A stretch of DNA of 64,000 nt from Sinomonas susongensis. Its GTDB lineage: Bacteria > Actinomycetota > Actinomycetes > Actinomycetales > Micrococcaceae. The notes under the pieces were generated by a model. The model was not told the origin of the DNA. It saw nothing but the letters and a program-made list of their open reading frames with translations, and searched no databases. The stretch covers positions 1 to 64,000 of the forward strand of contig NZ_SSNH01000004.1 in assembly GCF_005877005.1 (NCBI RefSeq), written 5' to 3'. Both the position numbers and the translations under genes were made by a program. Numbering within the stretch: the stretch's first letter is position 1; each line of letters begins with the position of its first letter. Of this stretch, positions 17,140-28,672 are shown in pieces.

Positions 17140-17151
17140 TAGACTCTGCAC
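17140..17151 (+). promoter_or_regulatory. -10 element of leaderless ilvD
   Basis: TAGACT at 17140-17145 is followed by exactly six bases and the ATG. No Shine-Dalgarno sequence is present in front of ilvD. This predicts transcription starting at the A of ATG. Confidence 0.5.
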
Positions 17152-18879
17152 ATGACCGAGCAGAGCCAAACCTCCCCAGCGCCCCGCGAGGGCGTCGACA
17201 TCAAGCCCCGCAGCCGCGTCGTCACGGACGGCATCCACGCCGCGCCGGCCCGCGGCATGCTCCGCGCGGTGGGCTTCGGCGACGAGGACTTTGCCAAGCC
17301 GCAGGTCGGGATCGCGAGCTCGTGGAACGAGATCACTCCGTGCAACCTCTCGCTCGACCGTCTCGCGAAGGCCTCGAAGGAGGGCGTCCACGCTGCAGGC
17401 GGCTTCCCCATGCAGTTCGGGACCATCTCCGTCTCCGACGGCATCTCCATGGGCCACCAGGGCATGCACTTCTCCCTCGTCTCGCGCGAGATCATCGCCG
17501 ACTCGGTCGAGACGGTCATGCAGGCCGAGCGGATCGACGGCCAGGTCCTCCTGGCTGGCTGCGACAAGTCGCTGCCCGGCATGCTGATGGCCGCGGCGCG
17601 CCTCGACGTTTCGAGCGTCTTCCTCTACGCCGGCTCGATCATGCCGGGATGGGTCAAGCTCGAAGACGGCACGGAGAAGGACGTCACCCTGATCGACGCC
17701 TTCGAGGCCGTCGGCGCCTGCGCTGCGGGACGCATGTCCAAGGGCGACCTCGACCGCATCGAACGCGCCATCTGCCCGGGCGAGGGAGCATGCGGCGGGA
17801 TGTACACGGCGAACACCATGGCGAGCGCCGCCGAGGCCCTCGGCATGTCGCTCCCCGGTTCCGCCGCTCCGCCCTCGGCGGACCGGCGCCGCGACATGTT
17901 CGCCCACCGCTCCGGCGAGGCCGTTGTGAACCTCCTCCGCCAGGGGATCACCTCGCGCGACATCATGACCCGCGAGGCGTTCGAGAACGCGATTGCCGTC
18001 ATCATGGCCTTCGGGGGATCGACCAACGCGGTGCTCCACCTCCTTGCGATCGCGCGCGAGGCGGAGGTCGAGCTCGAACTCGAGGACTTCAACCGGATCG
18101 GCGACAAGGTGCCGCACCTCGGCGACCTCAAGCCGTTCGGACGCTATGTCATGTACGACCTCGACCGCGTCGGCGGGGTGCCCGTCGTCATGCGCGCCCT
18201 CCTCGATGCAGGCCTCCTGCATGGGGACGCCCTCACGGTGACCGGCAAGACGGTGGCCGAGAACCTCGAGGAGATCGCTCCGCCGGACCTCGACGGCAAG
18301 ATCGTCCGCGCAATGGACAACCCCATCCACAAGACCGGCGGGCTCTCGGTGCTGCGCGGTTCGCTCGCGCCCGAAGGCGCCGTCGTCAAGACGGCGGGAT
18401 TCGACGCCGAGGTGTTTGAGGGCAGCGCCCGCGTCTTCGAGCGTGAGCAGGGCGCACTCGATGCCCTCGACAATGGCGAGATCAAGGCGGGGGACGTCGT
18501 CGTCATCCGCTACGAAGGCCCCAAGGGCGGTCCCGGCATGCGCGAGATGCTCGCCATCACCGGCGCGATCAAGGGGGCCGGGCTCGGCAAGGACGTGCTG
18601 CTCCTCACGGACGGCCGCTTCTCGGGCGGCACCACGGGCCTGTGCATCGGGCACGTCGCTCCTGAGGCGGTCGACGGCGGCCCGATCGCCTTCGTGCGCG
18701 ACGGCGACCGGATCCGCGTGGACATCCCGAACCGCACGATCGAGCTGCTCGTCGACGAGAGCGAGCTCGAGGCGCGCCGGGAGGGCTGGGAGCCGCTTCC
18801 TGCCAAGTTCACGAAGGGTGTCCTGGCCAAGTACGCGAAGCTCGTCCACTCGGCGAGCGAGGGTGCAGTCCTCAACTGA
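17152..18879 (+). CDS. ilvD: Dihydroxy-acid dehydratase
   Basis: Third step of valine and isoleucine synthesis: dehydrates 2,3-dihydroxy acids to 2-oxo acids using an iron-sulfur cluster and Mg2+. The 575-residue product is of normal length. Conserved motifs are [10 protein letters not shown] (Cys64), [12 protein letters not shown] (Cys137) and [15 protein letters not shown] (Cys214), the three cysteines expected to hold the cluster, plus the C-terminal [21 protein letters not shown] signature at about residues 480-500. It is transcribed toward the ilvBNC operon but is separated from it by a GC-rich terminator and the ilvB leader, so it probably forms its own unit with a leaderless start. Confidence 0.97.
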   Translation: MTEQSQTSPAPREGVDIKPRSRVVTDGIHAAPARGMLRAVGFGDEDFAKPQVGIASSWNEITPCNLSLDRLAKASKEGVHAAGGFPMQFGTISVSDGISMGHQGMHFSLVSREIIADSVETVMQAERIDGQVLLAGCDKSLPGMLMAAARLDVSSVFLYAGSIMPGWVKLEDGTEKDVTLIDAFEAVGACAAGRMSKGDLDRIERAICPGEGACGGMYTANTMASAAEALGMSLPGSAAPPSADRRRDMFAHRSGEAVVNLLRQGITSRDIMTREAFENAIAVIMAFGGSTNAVLHLLAIAREAEVELELEDFNRIGDKVPHLGDLKPFGRYVMYDLDRVGGVPVVMRALLDAGLLHGDALTVTGKTVAENLEEIAPPDLDGKIVRAMDNPIHKTGGLSVLRGSLAPEGAVVKTAGFDAEVFEGSARVFEREQGALDALDNGEIKAGDVVVIRYEGPKGGPGMREMLAITGAIKGAGLGKDVLLLTDGRFSGGTTGLCIGHVAPEAVDGGPIAFVRDGDRIRVDIPNRTIELLVDESELEARREGWEPLPAKFTKGVLAKYAKLVHSASEGAVLN

Positions 18880-18906
18880 CGTCGAGTGCCGAGGGGCGCC
18901 ACGACT

Positions 18907-18932
18907 GCGGCCGGGCCCGAGGGCCCGGCCGC
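18907..18932 (+). terminator. Terminator after ilvD
   Basis: GCGGCCGGGCCC, GA, GGGCCCGGCCGC: a perfect 12-bp stem 27 bases after the ilvD stop. No T run follows. It separates ilvD from the ilvB promoter. Confidence 0.7.
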
Positions 18933-18988
18933 CTGTCAGTCTCACGTCGTGGATGGCAGTCCGAATACTGAGACGGAGACGTCGCAGA

Positions 18989-19018
18989 TTGACACTCTCA
19001 CAAGCGATTGTGAAGACT
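18989..19018 (+). promoter_or_regulatory. Promoter of the ilvBNC leader, with an internal inverted repeat
   Basis: TTGACA (18989-18994), 18 bases, AAGACT (19013-19018), then six bases and the leader-peptide ATG at 19025. The -35 is perfect; the -10 is weak. Within the spacer, TCACAA-GCGA-TTGTGA (18998-19013) is a perfect 6-bp inverted repeat and a candidate repressor or activator site. Confidence 0.55.
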
Positions 19019-19024
19019 GTGGGC

Positions 19025-19090
19025 ATGCGGACCGTTTCGACCGACATGGTGCTCACTGTCGTCGTCCTTGCCAAGCGCGTGGCTTACTGA
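19025..19090 (+). CDS. ilvB leader peptide (attenuator peptide), 21 residues
   Basis: The short frame reads MRTVSTDMVL then TVVVLAKRVAY and a TGA stop. Eight of 21 residues are valine or leucine, including the run VVVL, and there is no isoleucine. It starts six bases after a -10-like hexamer, so it is probably translated without a leader. A rho-independent terminator follows 28 bases after its stop and before ilvB. This is the standard arrangement for ribosome-mediated attenuation, known for ilvB operons of Corynebacterium and other actinobacteria. Stalling at valine or leucine codons when these amino acids are scarce would favour read-through into ilvBNC. Confidence 0.8.
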   Translation: MRTVSTDMVLTVVVLAKRVAY

Positions 19091-19119
19091 AGCCCGACTG
19101 GCAACGTTCTGTCACGCGC
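19068..19119 (+). promoter_or_regulatory. Competing hairpins of the ilvB attenuator
   Basis: Two alternative pairings can be seen. Hairpin A: TTGCCA (19068-19073) with TGGCAA (19099-19104), with an inner GGCTT/AAGCC stem across the leader stop codon. Hairpin B: GCGCGTGGC (19075-19083) with GTCACGCGC (19111-19119), with one G-U pair. A and B exclude each other, and B ends at the foot of the terminator. Which one acts as antiterminator needs folding. Confidence 0.55.
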
Positions 19120-19160
19120 AACCCCTCGGAGAGCCGAAAGGCTGAGGGGTTGTTTTTATT
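19119..19160 (+). terminator. Attenuator terminator upstream of ilvB
   Basis: CAACCCCTC (19119-19127) pairs with GAGGGGTTG (19144-19152). The inner GAGCC-GAAA-GGCT forms a stable tetraloop hairpin, and TTTTTATTT follows. It is one of the few T-tailed terminators in the window and lies 49-90 bases before the ilvB ATG, as expected for a regulated terminator. Confidence 0.85.
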
Positions 19161-19208
19161 TGAGCTGAGCACAGCTCCTTCGCCACGAAGATCCTAAGGA
19201 AGAGACTG

Positions 19209-21083
19209 ATGAGCAAAGGAACGCCGATCAGCCCATCGCTGATGGCTTCGAAGCCGTCTGCGGCCAAGGCCGCGGATTCTGTCGACTCTGTCGACTCTGC
19301 CTCTGCCGTCCTGGGGCCCAACCGCGTCGTTGAGCCCACAGAGATGACTGGATCTGAAGCAATCGTCCGCTCGCTCGAGGAACTGGGCGTGGACGATGTC
19401 TTTGGTCTTCCGGGCGGCGCGATCCTGCCGACCTACGACCCTCTGATGGCTTCGAAGATCAACCACGTCCTGGTGCGCCACGAGCAGGGCGCCGGCCACG
19501 CAGCCCAAGGGTATGCGATGGTCACAGGACGTGTCGGCGTCTGCATCGCCACGTCGGGTCCGGGCGCCACCAATCTGGTGACCGCGATCGCCGACGCGCA
19601 TATGGACTCCGTCCCCCTCGTAGCAATCACCGGCCAGGTCGCGAGCAGCGTCATCGGCTCCGACGCCTTCCAGGAAGCGGACATCGTCGGCATCACCATG
19701 CCGATCACGAAGCACTCGTTCCTCGTCACGCGCGCAGAAGACATCCCGCATACCCTCGCGGCGGCCTTCCATCTCGCGTCGACGGGCCGCCCGGGTCCCG
19801 TCCTCGTGGACGTCACCAAGGATGCCCAGCAGTCGAAGATGGTCTTCAGCTGGCCGCCGAAGATCGACCTCCCCGGCTACCGCCCCGTCACGCGCGGACA
19901 CAGCAAGCAGGTGCGCGAGGCCGCCCGCCTCATCGCCGCCGCGTCCAAGCCCGTCCTCTACGTCGGCGGAGGCGTCATCAAGGCCGACGCGGCCGCGGAG
20001 CTCGTACAGCTGGCCGAGACGACGGGCGCGCCCGTCGTGACGACGCTCACCGCGCGGGGGGCCTTCCCGGATTCCCACTCGCAGCATGTCGGCATGCCGG
20101 GGATGCACGGGTCGGTCTCGGCCGTCATGGCGCTCCAGCAGGCGGACGTCCTCATCACGCTTGGCGCCCGGTTCGACGACCGGGTGACCGGCGTGCTGAG
20201 TACGTTCGCGCCCAATGCCAAGGTGATCCACGCCGACATCGACCCGGCCGAGATCTCCAAGAACCGCACCGCCGACGTGCCCATCGTCGGATCCGTCAAG
20301 GAGATCATCCCCGAGCTCACCGAGGCCGTGCGGGCGATCCAGGAGAAGGACGGCGGCGCGGACCTCGCGCCGTGGTGGGCGTTCCTCAACCGGCTCAAGG
20401 AGGACTACCCCCTCGGGTGGACCGAGCCGGAGGACGGGCTCCTCTCTCCGCAGAAGATCATCCAGCGCATCGGCGAGCTCACGGGCCCCGAGGGCGTGTA
20501 CGTCGCCGGAGTCGGGCAGCATCAGATGTGGGCGGCCCAGTTCGTCAAGTACGAGCGTCCTCGAGCCTGGCTCAACTCGGCGGGCCTCGGCACCATGGGC
20601 TACTCGGTGCCCGCGGCCATGGGGGCGAAGGTCGGGAACCCCGAGCGCGTCGTGTGGGCGATCGACGGCGACGGCTGCTTCCAGATGACGAATCAGGAGC
20701 TCGCCACGTGCACGCTCAACAAGATTCCCATCAAGGTCGCGGTCATCAACAATTCGTCCCTCGGCATGGTGCGCCAGTGGCAGACCCTCTTCTATGACGG
20801 CCGCTATTCGAACACCGACCTCCACACCGGCGCCGAAACGCTCCGCATCCCGGACTTCGTCAAGCTCGGCGAGGCCTACGGGTGTGCATCGTTCCGCGTC
20901 GAGCGGGAGGACCAGATCGACGACGTCATCAAGCAGGCCTTGGAGATCAACGACCGTCCCGTCGTGATCGACTTCGTCGTGAGCCCCAACGCCATGGTCT
21001 GGCCGATGGTCCCGTCCGGCGTGAGCAATGACCTGATCCAGGTGGCCCGCAATTCCACGCCAGTGTGGGAAGAGGAGGACTGA
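19209..21083 (+). CDS. ilvB: Acetolactate synthase, large (catalytic) subunit
   Basis: Condenses two pyruvates, or pyruvate and 2-oxobutyrate, in the first common step of branched-chain amino-acid synthesis; uses thiamine diphosphate, FAD and Mg2+. The 624-residue protein begins with about 40 variable residues, then [21 protein letters not shown]. The TPP activation motif [17 protein letters not shown] carries the catalytic Glu. The C-terminal TPP/Mg motif [15 protein letters not shown] and [14 protein letters not shown] are present. An AAGGAAGAG ribosome site precedes the ATG. It is the first structural gene of ilvBNC, behind the leader and attenuator. ilvN starts three bases after its stop. 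Confidence 0.98.
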   Translation: MSKGTPISPSLMASKPSAAKAADSVDSVDSASAVLGPNRVVEPTEMTGSEAIVRSLEELGVDDVFGLPGGAILPTYDPLMASKINHVLVRHEQGAGHAAQGYAMVTGRVGVCIATSGPGATNLVTAIADAHMDSVPLVAITGQVASSVIGSDAFQEADIVGITMPITKHSFLVTRAEDIPHTLAAAFHLASTGRPGPVLVDVTKDAQQSKMVFSWPPKIDLPGYRPVTRGHSKQVREAARLIAAASKPVLYVGGGVIKADAAAELVQLAETTGAPVVTTLTARGAFPDSHSQHVGMPGMHGSVSAVMALQQADVLITLGARFDDRVTGVLSTFAPNAKVIHADIDPAEISKNRTADVPIVGSVKEIIPELTEAVRAIQEKDGGADLAPWWAFLNRLKEDYPLGWTEPEDGLLSPQKIIQRIGELTGPEGVYVAGVGQHQMWAAQFVKYERPRAWLNSAGLGTMGYSVPAAMGAKVGNPERVVWAIDGDGCFQMTNQELATCTLNKIPIKVAVINNSSLGMVRQWQTLFYDGRYSNTDLHTGAETLRIPDFVKLGEAYGCASFRVEREDQIDDVIKQALEINDRPVVIDFVVSPNAMVWPMVPSGVSNDLIQVARNSTPVWEEED

Positions 21084-21086
21084 GGC

Positions 21087-22678
<1,592 letters not shown>

Positions 22679-22684
22679 TCGTCT

Positions 22685-22719
22685 CGAAGCGGCGGGCGCA
22701 GATCGCGCCCGCCGCTTCG
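22685..22719 (+). terminator. Terminator after ilvBNC
   Basis: CGAAGCGGCGGGCGC, a five-base loop, and GCGCCCGCCGCTTCG: a perfect 15-bp stem starting seven bases after the ilvC stop. No T run follows. Confidence 0.8.
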
Positions 22720-22815
22720 GCTGTCCCGCGGAGCAGAGTGCTCCGGCTCACACCCCTCCCATCACCCCGCCCCAGCGTGAAGCATCCCGCCTGACCCGAC
22801 CGGAGAGGCCCGCCC

Positions 22816-24411
22816 GTGTCCAACGAGAAGCCCGTCGTCCTCCTCGCCGAGGAACTGTCCCCCGCCACCGTCGAGGCCCTGGGCCCCGACTTCGAGATCC
22901 GCCACACCGACGGCGCCGACCGCTCCCAGCTCCTGCCGGCGATCGCGGACGTCGACGCAATCCTGATCCGCTCCGCGACGAAGCTCGACGCCGAGGCGAT
23001 CGAGGCCGGCAAGAAGCTCAAGGTCATCGCGCGTGCAGGCGTGGGCCTCGACAACGTCGACATCAAGTCCGCGACCCAGGCGGGCGTGATGGTCGTCAAC
23101 GCGCCCACCTCGAACATCGTCTCCGCCGCCGAACTGACGTGCGGGCACATCCTGAGCCTCGCCCGCAGGATCCCTGCGGCCAACGCCTCCCTCAAGGCGG
23201 GCGAGTGGAAGCGGTCCAAGTTCGCGGGCACGGAGCTCCTCGACAAGACGCTCGGGGTCATCGGCCTCGGGCGGATCGGCGCGCTCGTCGCTGCCCGCAT
23301 GCAGGCGTTCGAGATGAACATCGTCGCGTTCGACCCCTACGTGACGTCGGCGCGCGCCGCGCAGCTGGGAGTCAAGCTCGTGACCCTCGACGAGCTCCTC
23401 GCCCAGAGCGACTTCATCACCATCCACATGCCGAAGACCCCCGAGACCCTGGGCATGCTCGGCGCCGACGCGTTCGAGAAGATGAAGCAGACGGCGTATG
23501 TCGTCAACGTCGCCCGCGGCGGACTTGTCGACGAGGACGCTCTCACGAAGGCCCTCGAGGCCGGGAAGATCGCCGGCGCCGGCATCGACGTCTTCGAGAA
23601 CGAGCCGAGCACCAACCTTCCGTTCTTCGAGTACCCGAACGTGGTGGTGACTCCGCACCTCGGTGCCTCGACCGACGAGGCCCAGGAGAAGGCGGGCATC
23701 TCGGTCGCCAAGTCCGTGCGCCTCGCCCTCGCCGGAGAGCTCGTGCCGGACGCCGTCAACGTCGCGGGCGGCGTCATCGCGCCCGACGTGCGCCCCGGCA
23801 TCCCGCTCGTCGAGAAGCTCGGCCGCATCTTCACGGCCCTCAGCCACGAGCCGGTCACCCAGATCGACGTGGAGGTCGCCGGCGAGATCGCCTCGCTCGA
23901 CGTGAAGTCGCTCGAGCTCGCGGCGCTCAAGGGCGTGTTCATGGACGTCGTGTCGGAGAAGGTCTCGTACGTCAACGCGCCGGTGCTCGCGGAGCAGCGC
24001 GGGGTCGGCGTCCGCCTCCTCACGACGGCCGAGGCCGAGGACTACCGCAACGTCCTCACGATCCGCGGTCTGCTCTCCGACGGGACCCAGGTCTCCGTCG
24101 CGGGCACGCTCACGGGCCCCAAGCAGATCCAGAAGCTCGTCGGCATCAACGGCTACGACCTCGAGATACCGATCTCGGAGCACCTCGTGGTGATGAGCTA
24201 CACCGACCGCCCCGGCGTCATCGGCACGATCGGCCACATCCTGGGCATGAACGGCGTGAACATCGCCGGCATGCAGGTGGCCCGGGCCGAGCAGGCGGGC
24301 GAGGCGATGGCGCTCCTCACCGTCGACTCGAAGATCCCGGCCAACGTGCTCGAGGCCGTGAAGAGCGAGATCGGCGCCACGGCGGTGCGCGAGATCGACC
24401 TCGAGGACTGA
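22816..24411 (+). CDS. serA: D-3-phosphoglycerate dehydrogenase, long form with ACT domain
   Basis: Commits 3-phosphoglycerate to serine synthesis with NAD+. At 531 residues it is the long (type I) form found in mycobacteria and other actinobacteria. It has a catalytic/NAD-binding domain to about residue 315 (LGVIGLGRIGALVAARM; HMPKTPETLGMLG; NVARGGLVDE with the arginine; HLGASTDEAQEKAG with the catalytic His), an intervening domain of about 130 residues, and a C-terminal ACT domain (LVVMSYTDRPGVIGTIGHILG) likely to sense serine. Starts at GTG 22816. It lies between two strong terminators and is therefore probably transcribed alone. Confidence 0.97.
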   Translation: MSNEKPVVLLAEELSPATVEALGPDFEIRHTDGADRSQLLPAIADVDAILIRSATKLDAEAIEAGKKLKVIARAGVGLDNVDIKSATQAGVMVVNAPTSNIVSAAELTCGHILSLARRIPAANASLKAGEWKRSKFAGTELLDKTLGVIGLGRIGALVAARMQAFEMNIVAFDPYVTSARAAQLGVKLVTLDELLAQSDFITIHMPKTPETLGMLGADAFEKMKQTAYVVNVARGGLVDEDALTKALEAGKIAGAGIDVFENEPSTNLPFFEYPNVVVTPHLGASTDEAQEKAGISVAKSVRLALAGELVPDAVNVAGGVIAPDVRPGIPLVEKLGRIFTALSHEPVTQIDVEVAGEIASLDVKSLELAALKGVFMDVVSEKVSYVNAPVLAEQRGVGVRLLTTAEAEDYRNVLTIRGLLSDGTQVSVAGTLTGPKQIQKLVGINGYDLEIPISEHLVVMSYTDRPGVIGTIGHILGMNGVNIAGMQVARAEQAGEAMALLTVDSKIPANVLEAVKSEIGATAVREIDLED

Positions 24412-24464
24412 GCTTCCCCGCACTCCTTCAACGGGAGCCTCCCCGGAGGCAGCGGGCGTACGAC

Positions 24465-24495
24465 GGCGGGCCTCACCGAAAGCGGTGGGCCCGCC
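24465..24495 (+). terminator. Terminator after serA
   Basis: GGCGGGCC-T-CACCG, loop AAAG, CGGTG-GGCCCGCC: about 13 paired bases, 54 bases after the serA stop, before the metG promoter region. Confidence 0.7.
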
Positions 24496-24583
24496 GTCGC
24501 CGTGTCCGGGAGTCGACGCCATCCGCGGGCACCGAGGCCGAGGCAGCAGCCCGCAGCATTCGCCGCCTGCCCTGCCGATCCGG

Positions 24584-24595
24584 TAATTTTTAGGG
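24584..24595 (+). promoter_or_regulatory. -10 element of leaderless metG
   Basis: TAATTT (24584-24589) is followed by six bases and the GTG start at 24596. The local AT-rich patch stands out from the surrounding GC. No T-box or other riboswitch-like structure is visible upstream. Confidence 0.5.
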
Positions 24596-26155
24596 GTGAC
24601 GTCCGCAGCCGGGAAGCCCCCGTTCTACATCACCACCGCCATCACGTACCCGAACGGGGAGCCGCACATCGGCCACGCCTACGAGTACATCGCAACCGAC
24701 GCGATGGCGCGCTTCAAGCGGCTGGACGGATACGACGTCTTCTTCATGACCGGCACGGACGAGCACGGCCTCAAGATCGCCCAGTCGGCGCAGAAGGCGG
24801 GCATCACGCCCAAGGAGTTCGTCGACCGCAACGCGGAGCTCTACAAGGAGACCCACGCCGCCCTGGGCGTGAGCTACGACCGCTTCATCCGCACCACCGA
24901 TCCCGAGCACTACGAGTCCGCCCAGGCGATCTGGAAGCGGATGGAGGAGAACGGGGACATCTACCTCGACAAGTACGAGGGCTGGTACTCGGTGCGCGAC
25001 GAGGCTTACTACACCGAGGACGAGACCGTGGTCCGCGACGGCGTGCGGTACACGAAGGAGACCGACACCGAGGTCACGTGGACGGCCGAGGAGAGCTACT
25101 TCTTCCGCCTCTCGGCGTACCAGGAGAAGCTGCTCGCGCTCTACGAGGCGCAGCCCGAGTTCGGGGCCCCGCAGTACCGCTTCAACGAGGTCATCTCCTT
25201 CGTGAAGCGCGGCCTCGAGGACCTGTCCATCTCAAGGACCACGTTCGACTGGGGCATCCCCGTCCCCGGTGCCCCCGGCCACGTCATGTACGTCTGGGTC
25301 GACGCGCTCACGAACTACCTCACGGGCGTCGGCTTCCCGGACGTCGAGTCCGAGTCCTTCCGCAGGTTCTGGCCCGTCGATGTCCATGTGATCGGCAAGG
25401 ACATCTCGCGCTTCCACGCCGTCTACTGGCCGGCCTTCCTCATGAGCGCCGGCATCGACGTGCCCAAGCGCGTCATGATCCACGGCTTCCTGCAGAACAA
25501 CGGCGTCAAGATGTCCAAGTCGCTCGGCAACGTCGTGGCGCCGCGCGATTTCATCAGCCAGTACGGGCTGGACCAGGTCCGCTACTTCCTGCTCCGCGAG
25601 GTCCCGTTCGGCGCCGACGGCAGCTACAACCACGACGCGATCGTGGGCCGCATGAACGCCGATCTCGCCAACAACCTCGGCAACCTCGCCCAGCGCTCGC
25701 TCTCGATGGTCGCCAAGAACCTCGACGGCGTCGTGCCGGAGCCGGGGGACCTGACGGACGGCGACAGGGCCCTGCTCGACGCGGCGGGGGGCCTCCTGGA
25801 GGCTGCCCGCGCCGCGTTCGAGAAGCAGGAGTTCAGCCGAGCCCTCGAAGCGATCTGGGGCGTGCTCGGGGACACCAACGCGTACTTCGCCGAGCAGGCC
25901 CCGTGGGTCCTGCGCAAGACGGACCCTGCCCGCATGGCCACCGTGCTCTACGTGACGCTCGAGGTCCTGCGCATCGTCTCGATCCTCGTCCAGCCGGTCA
26001 TGCCCGCGTCGGCCGGGCAGCTGCTCGACCTCCTGGGCCAGGGCGACGGCGAAGCGCGGCAGTTCGCCGCGCTCGCCGCCCGGATCGCACCGGGCACGCG
26101 GCTGCCCGCACCGGCTCCGATCTTCCCGAGGTATGAGGAGCCGGTGCAGGCCTAG
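24596..26155 (+). CDS. metG: Methionyl-tRNA synthetase
   Basis: Charges tRNA-Met. The 519-residue class I synthetase has the HIGH motif in [14 protein letters not shown] (residues 19-32) and the KMSKS motif in [13 protein letters not shown] (about 305-309). No four-cysteine zinc knuckle is present in the connective peptide, which fits the short MetG form seen in many Gram-positive bacteria. No C-terminal tRNA-binding (EMAP-like) domain is present. Starts at GTG 24596 behind a leaderless-type -10. It converges with the truncated ABC permease gene; only 79 bases separate the two stops. Confidence 0.96.
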   Translation: MTSAAGKPPFYITTAITYPNGEPHIGHAYEYIATDAMARFKRLDGYDVFFMTGTDEHGLKIAQSAQKAGITPKEFVDRNAELYKETHAALGVSYDRFIRTTDPEHYESAQAIWKRMEENGDIYLDKYEGWYSVRDEAYYTEDETVVRDGVRYTKETDTEVTWTAEESYFFRLSAYQEKLLALYEAQPEFGAPQYRFNEVISFVKRGLEDLSISRTTFDWGIPVPGAPGHVMYVWVDALTNYLTGVGFPDVESESFRRFWPVDVHVIGKDISRFHAVYWPAFLMSAGIDVPKRVMIHGFLQNNGVKMSKSLGNVVAPRDFISQYGLDQVRYFLLREVPFGADGSYNHDAIVGRMNADLANNLGNLAQRSLSMVAKNLDGVVPEPGDLTDGDRALLDAAGGLLEAARAAFEKQEFSRALEAIWGVLGDTNAYFAEQAPWVLRKTDPARMATVLYVTLEVLRIVSILVQPVMPASAGQLLDLLGQGDGEARQFAALAARIAPGTRLPAPAPIFPRYEEPVQA

Positions 26156-26234
26156 CCGCCCTGCTCGGACGGGGCTAGTCGACCGCGAGGCCGGCCACAG
26201 GGGAGAGGCGTGCGGCTCGGCGCGCGGGAAGCAC

Positions 26235-28670
26235 CTACGCGCCGAGGCCGGCTGCCGCCGCGACGACGACGACGGCGACCACCTGCGCCCACGGGATGAT
26301 CGCGGTGACGGTCGCGAATGTGCTCAGTGCGGTCTGAGCGCCGAGCCAGCCGTACAGGATCCCCAGCGCGGTGCCGATCACGGCCGCGACGCCCGCCACG
26401 AGGACGGCTTCGAGGGCCAGCATGCCCCGGAGCTGCCCTCGGGTGAGGCCCAGAGCCCGGAGCAGGGAGTTCTCGCGGGTCCGCTCGAGCACCGAGAGCG
26501 AGAGGGTGTTGGCGACGCCGATGAGCGCGATGAGCACGGCGACGGCCAGCAGGCCCGTGACGACGAGGAGCAGGGTGTTGATGACCTGCGTGAAGGTCGC
26601 CTTCTCGATCGCGGCTCCCGAGACCTCCGATTCCTGAACCCCCAGAGCCTGGGCGACCTGGGTCCTGAGCGTCGCGACCGCTGCGCCGTCGAGCTTCGGG
26701 TCGACGCTGAGCCAGACCTGCTGGGGCAGGTCGCCCGGGCGCGCCTGGAGCGTCCCCGGAAGGACGAGGGCGGGCAGATCGGTTGCCGTGCCCGCCGTGA
26801 CCGCGAGGGACGCGGAGCGCGGGTCCGCGCCTCCGCTGGTCCCCGGACCGGGCGTGACGGCTGCAGTCGTCGTCGCCGCACCGTGGGGGAGCACGATGCC
26901 TCCGGGTGCGGGCCGGTCCAGGGGACTCTGGATGACGGCGGCGGCGTCCGAGGCGCTGATCTTGTAGACGGGGGCGTACACCGCGCGCGGCGTGCTGTGC
27001 GTCTGGACTGATCCGACCGGAGTCAGGACGGCGGAGGCCTCGACACCTGCCAGGGCGCGCACGCTCGCTAGCTGCTGGGCCGTGAAGGGGGCGCCCGGCG
27101 TTCCGTTGACTGCCATGCCCACGGGGAAGTGCCGGTCCAGCGACGACCCCAGGGCGGCTTGGGCGGTGGCGGCACCGGTCATCATCATCGTCACGAGCGT
27201 CACGCCGATCACGAGCGCGGACGCAGTAGCCGTGGTCCTCCGGGGGTTGCGCACCGCATTGACGGCAGCCATCCTGCCGGGGACGCCCGCAGGAGCCGCG
27301 AGGAGGCCGGCGGCCGCAACGAGCCGCGGCACGAAGAGCGCAGCCGCGAGCACGATGCCCACGAAGGAGACGGCGCCCGCCGGGACGGCGAGCAGGAGGT
27401 TCCCCTTCGCAGCGCCGATACCGAGGCCGACGGCGCCGAGTGCGGTCAGCGCGAGGCCGACGACGAGCCGTACGCGGCCGGCTGTCCGCCGGAGAGTCGG
27501 CTCCTCCGAGGGGCGGAGTGCGGCGAGCGGCGAGACTCGGGTCGCGGCGCGCGCAGGGAAGAGCGCCGCCAGGACTGTCAGGAGCGTGCCGACGGCGAGC
27601 CCGACGAGGATCGACGATGCTGGCACGGCGAGGGTCGCGTACTGGTATCGCGGGTTCTGCGCGAGGAGCGCGACGACGACCGCGACGACCCCGACGGCCA
27701 CGCCGACCCCGAGCACCGAGGCGACGATTCCGGTGATGAGTGCTTCGAGGATCACCGATGCGCGGATCTGCCGACGGCTCGCGCCGATGCACCGGAGGAG
27801 GGCGAGCTCCCGCGTGCGCTGCGCGATGAGGACCGAGAACGTGTTGGCCACCACGAGGCCCGCCACGAGCAGGGCGACGGCGGCGAAGGCGAGCAGGATG
27901 ATCGTCAGGCGGTCGGAGCCGCCCGTGAAGGACTTGATCGTCGCCACCGTCTTCTCGGACGGGGTCATGACGCTGCCGGGCGCCTGATGGACCGCAGCAT
28001 CGAGGGCGGAGGCCACGGCCGCCCGGTCAGAGCCGGGCGCGACGAGCACCGTGATCGAGGCGTAGGCCGGCTGTGCGCCCGAGAGGGCGGAGAGGGTCGC
28101 GGGAGGCGCCGCGAACTGCGCCGCCCAGGACTGCTGCGGATCGGTCGACGCCGCCATGATGCCGGTCACCGTCGTCGTCAGGGTGCGGGGGCCCGCACCG
28201 GTTCCCGAGGCGAGCAGCTCGACGGTGCTGCCCACCGCGAGTCCGCGCGCGGCGGCCGTCTTCGCGTCGACCGCTACCTGGCCTGCCGCCGTCGGCCATG
28301 AGCCCGAGGTGAGGGCGACGGGCTCGAGCCGTGCTGACGCCGGCAGGTTCCGGGCGAGGCCGCCGATCGTCGTCGAGCCGATCTTCGCCTGGATCTGGAG
28401 CTGCTGCTCGGCGTAGCTATCGGCTACCCCGGGTGTCTGCGCCACTGCGGCAGCATCGGCTGCCGAGAGATACGTGCCCTCGTGGGGCGGGGAGACGACG
28501 AGGTCTGCCTTCGCGTAGTCCTGGCCGATGCTCGCGACGAGCGATGCGGTCGTCGAGGCGTTGACCATGAGGGTTGCGGAGAGGAACCCGACTGCGAGGA
28601 GGACGGCGAGGACGATGGCGACGAATCGTCGCGCGTGCGTCCTCAGCTGGCTGAATGCGACCTGCAGCAT
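26235..28670 (-). CDS. ABC transporter permease (MacB/FtsX type) with a premature stop that removes the last 20 residues
   Basis: 811-residue permease with two FtsX domains. It begins MLQVAFSQLRTHARRFVAIVL with the first helix at about 15-37. An extracytoplasmic region precedes a three-helix FtsX block (residues 260-400), a further helix and domain follow, and a second FtsX block ends the protein. The frame ends at TAG (26237-26235) after VVVAAAAGLGA. The same frame continues without another stop as VLPARRAARLSPVAGLAVD and ends at 26177-26175. That tail is the normal end of FtsX permeases, so this TAG is either a nonsense mutation, a sequencing error or is read through. The gene starts two bases after the ATPase stop and works with it. 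Confidence 0.88.
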   Translation of the reverse strand: MLQVAFSQLRTHARRFVAIVLAVLLAVGFLSATLMVNASTTASLVASIGQDYAKADLVVSPPHEGTYLSAADAAAVAQTPGVADSYAEQQLQIQAKIGSTTIGGLARNLPASARLEPVALTSGSWPTAAGQVAVDAKTAAARGLAVGSTVELLASGTGAGPRTLTTTVTGIMAASTDPQQSWAAQFAAPPATLSALSGAQPAYASITVLVAPGSDRAAVASALDAAVHQAPGSVMTPSEKTVATIKSFTGGSDRLTIILLAFAAVALLVAGLVVANTFSVLIAQRTRELALLRCIGASRRQIRASVILEALITGIVASVLGVGVAVGVVAVVVALLAQNPRYQYATLAVPASSILVGLAVGTLLTVLAALFPARAATRVSPLAALRPSEEPTLRRTAGRVRLVVGLALTALGAVGLGIGAAKGNLLLAVPAGAVSFVGIVLAAALFVPRLVAAAGLLAAPAGVPGRMAAVNAVRNPRRTTATASALVIGVTLVTMMMTGAATAQAALGSSLDRHFPVGMAVNGTPGAPFTAQQLASVRALAGVEASAVLTPVGSVQTHSTPRAVYAPVYKISASDAAAVIQSPLDRPAPGGIVLPHGAATTTAAVTPGPGTSGGADPRSASLAVTAGTATDLPALVLPGTLQARPGDLPQQVWLSVDPKLDGAAVATLRTQVAQALGVQESEVSGAAIEKATFTQVINTLLLVVTGLLAVAVLIALIGVANTLSLSVLERTRENSLLRALGLTRGQLRGMLALEAVLVAGVAAVIGTALGILYGWLGAQTALSTFATVTAIIPWAQVVAVVVVAAAAGLGA

Positions 28671-28672
28671 GC

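Noticed and set aside
18959-18973. LtbR-type box upstream of ilvB (GTCCGAATACTGAGA)
   Set aside because: It resembles the leuB/leuC boxes but is one base shorter between the half-sites and has mismatches. Not strong enough to annotate as a site.
24412-24595. Possible riboswitch or T-box upstream of metG
   Set aside because: I see only the serA terminator and a -10 hexamer six bases before the start codon; a leaderless mRNA leaves no room for an upstream RNA element.
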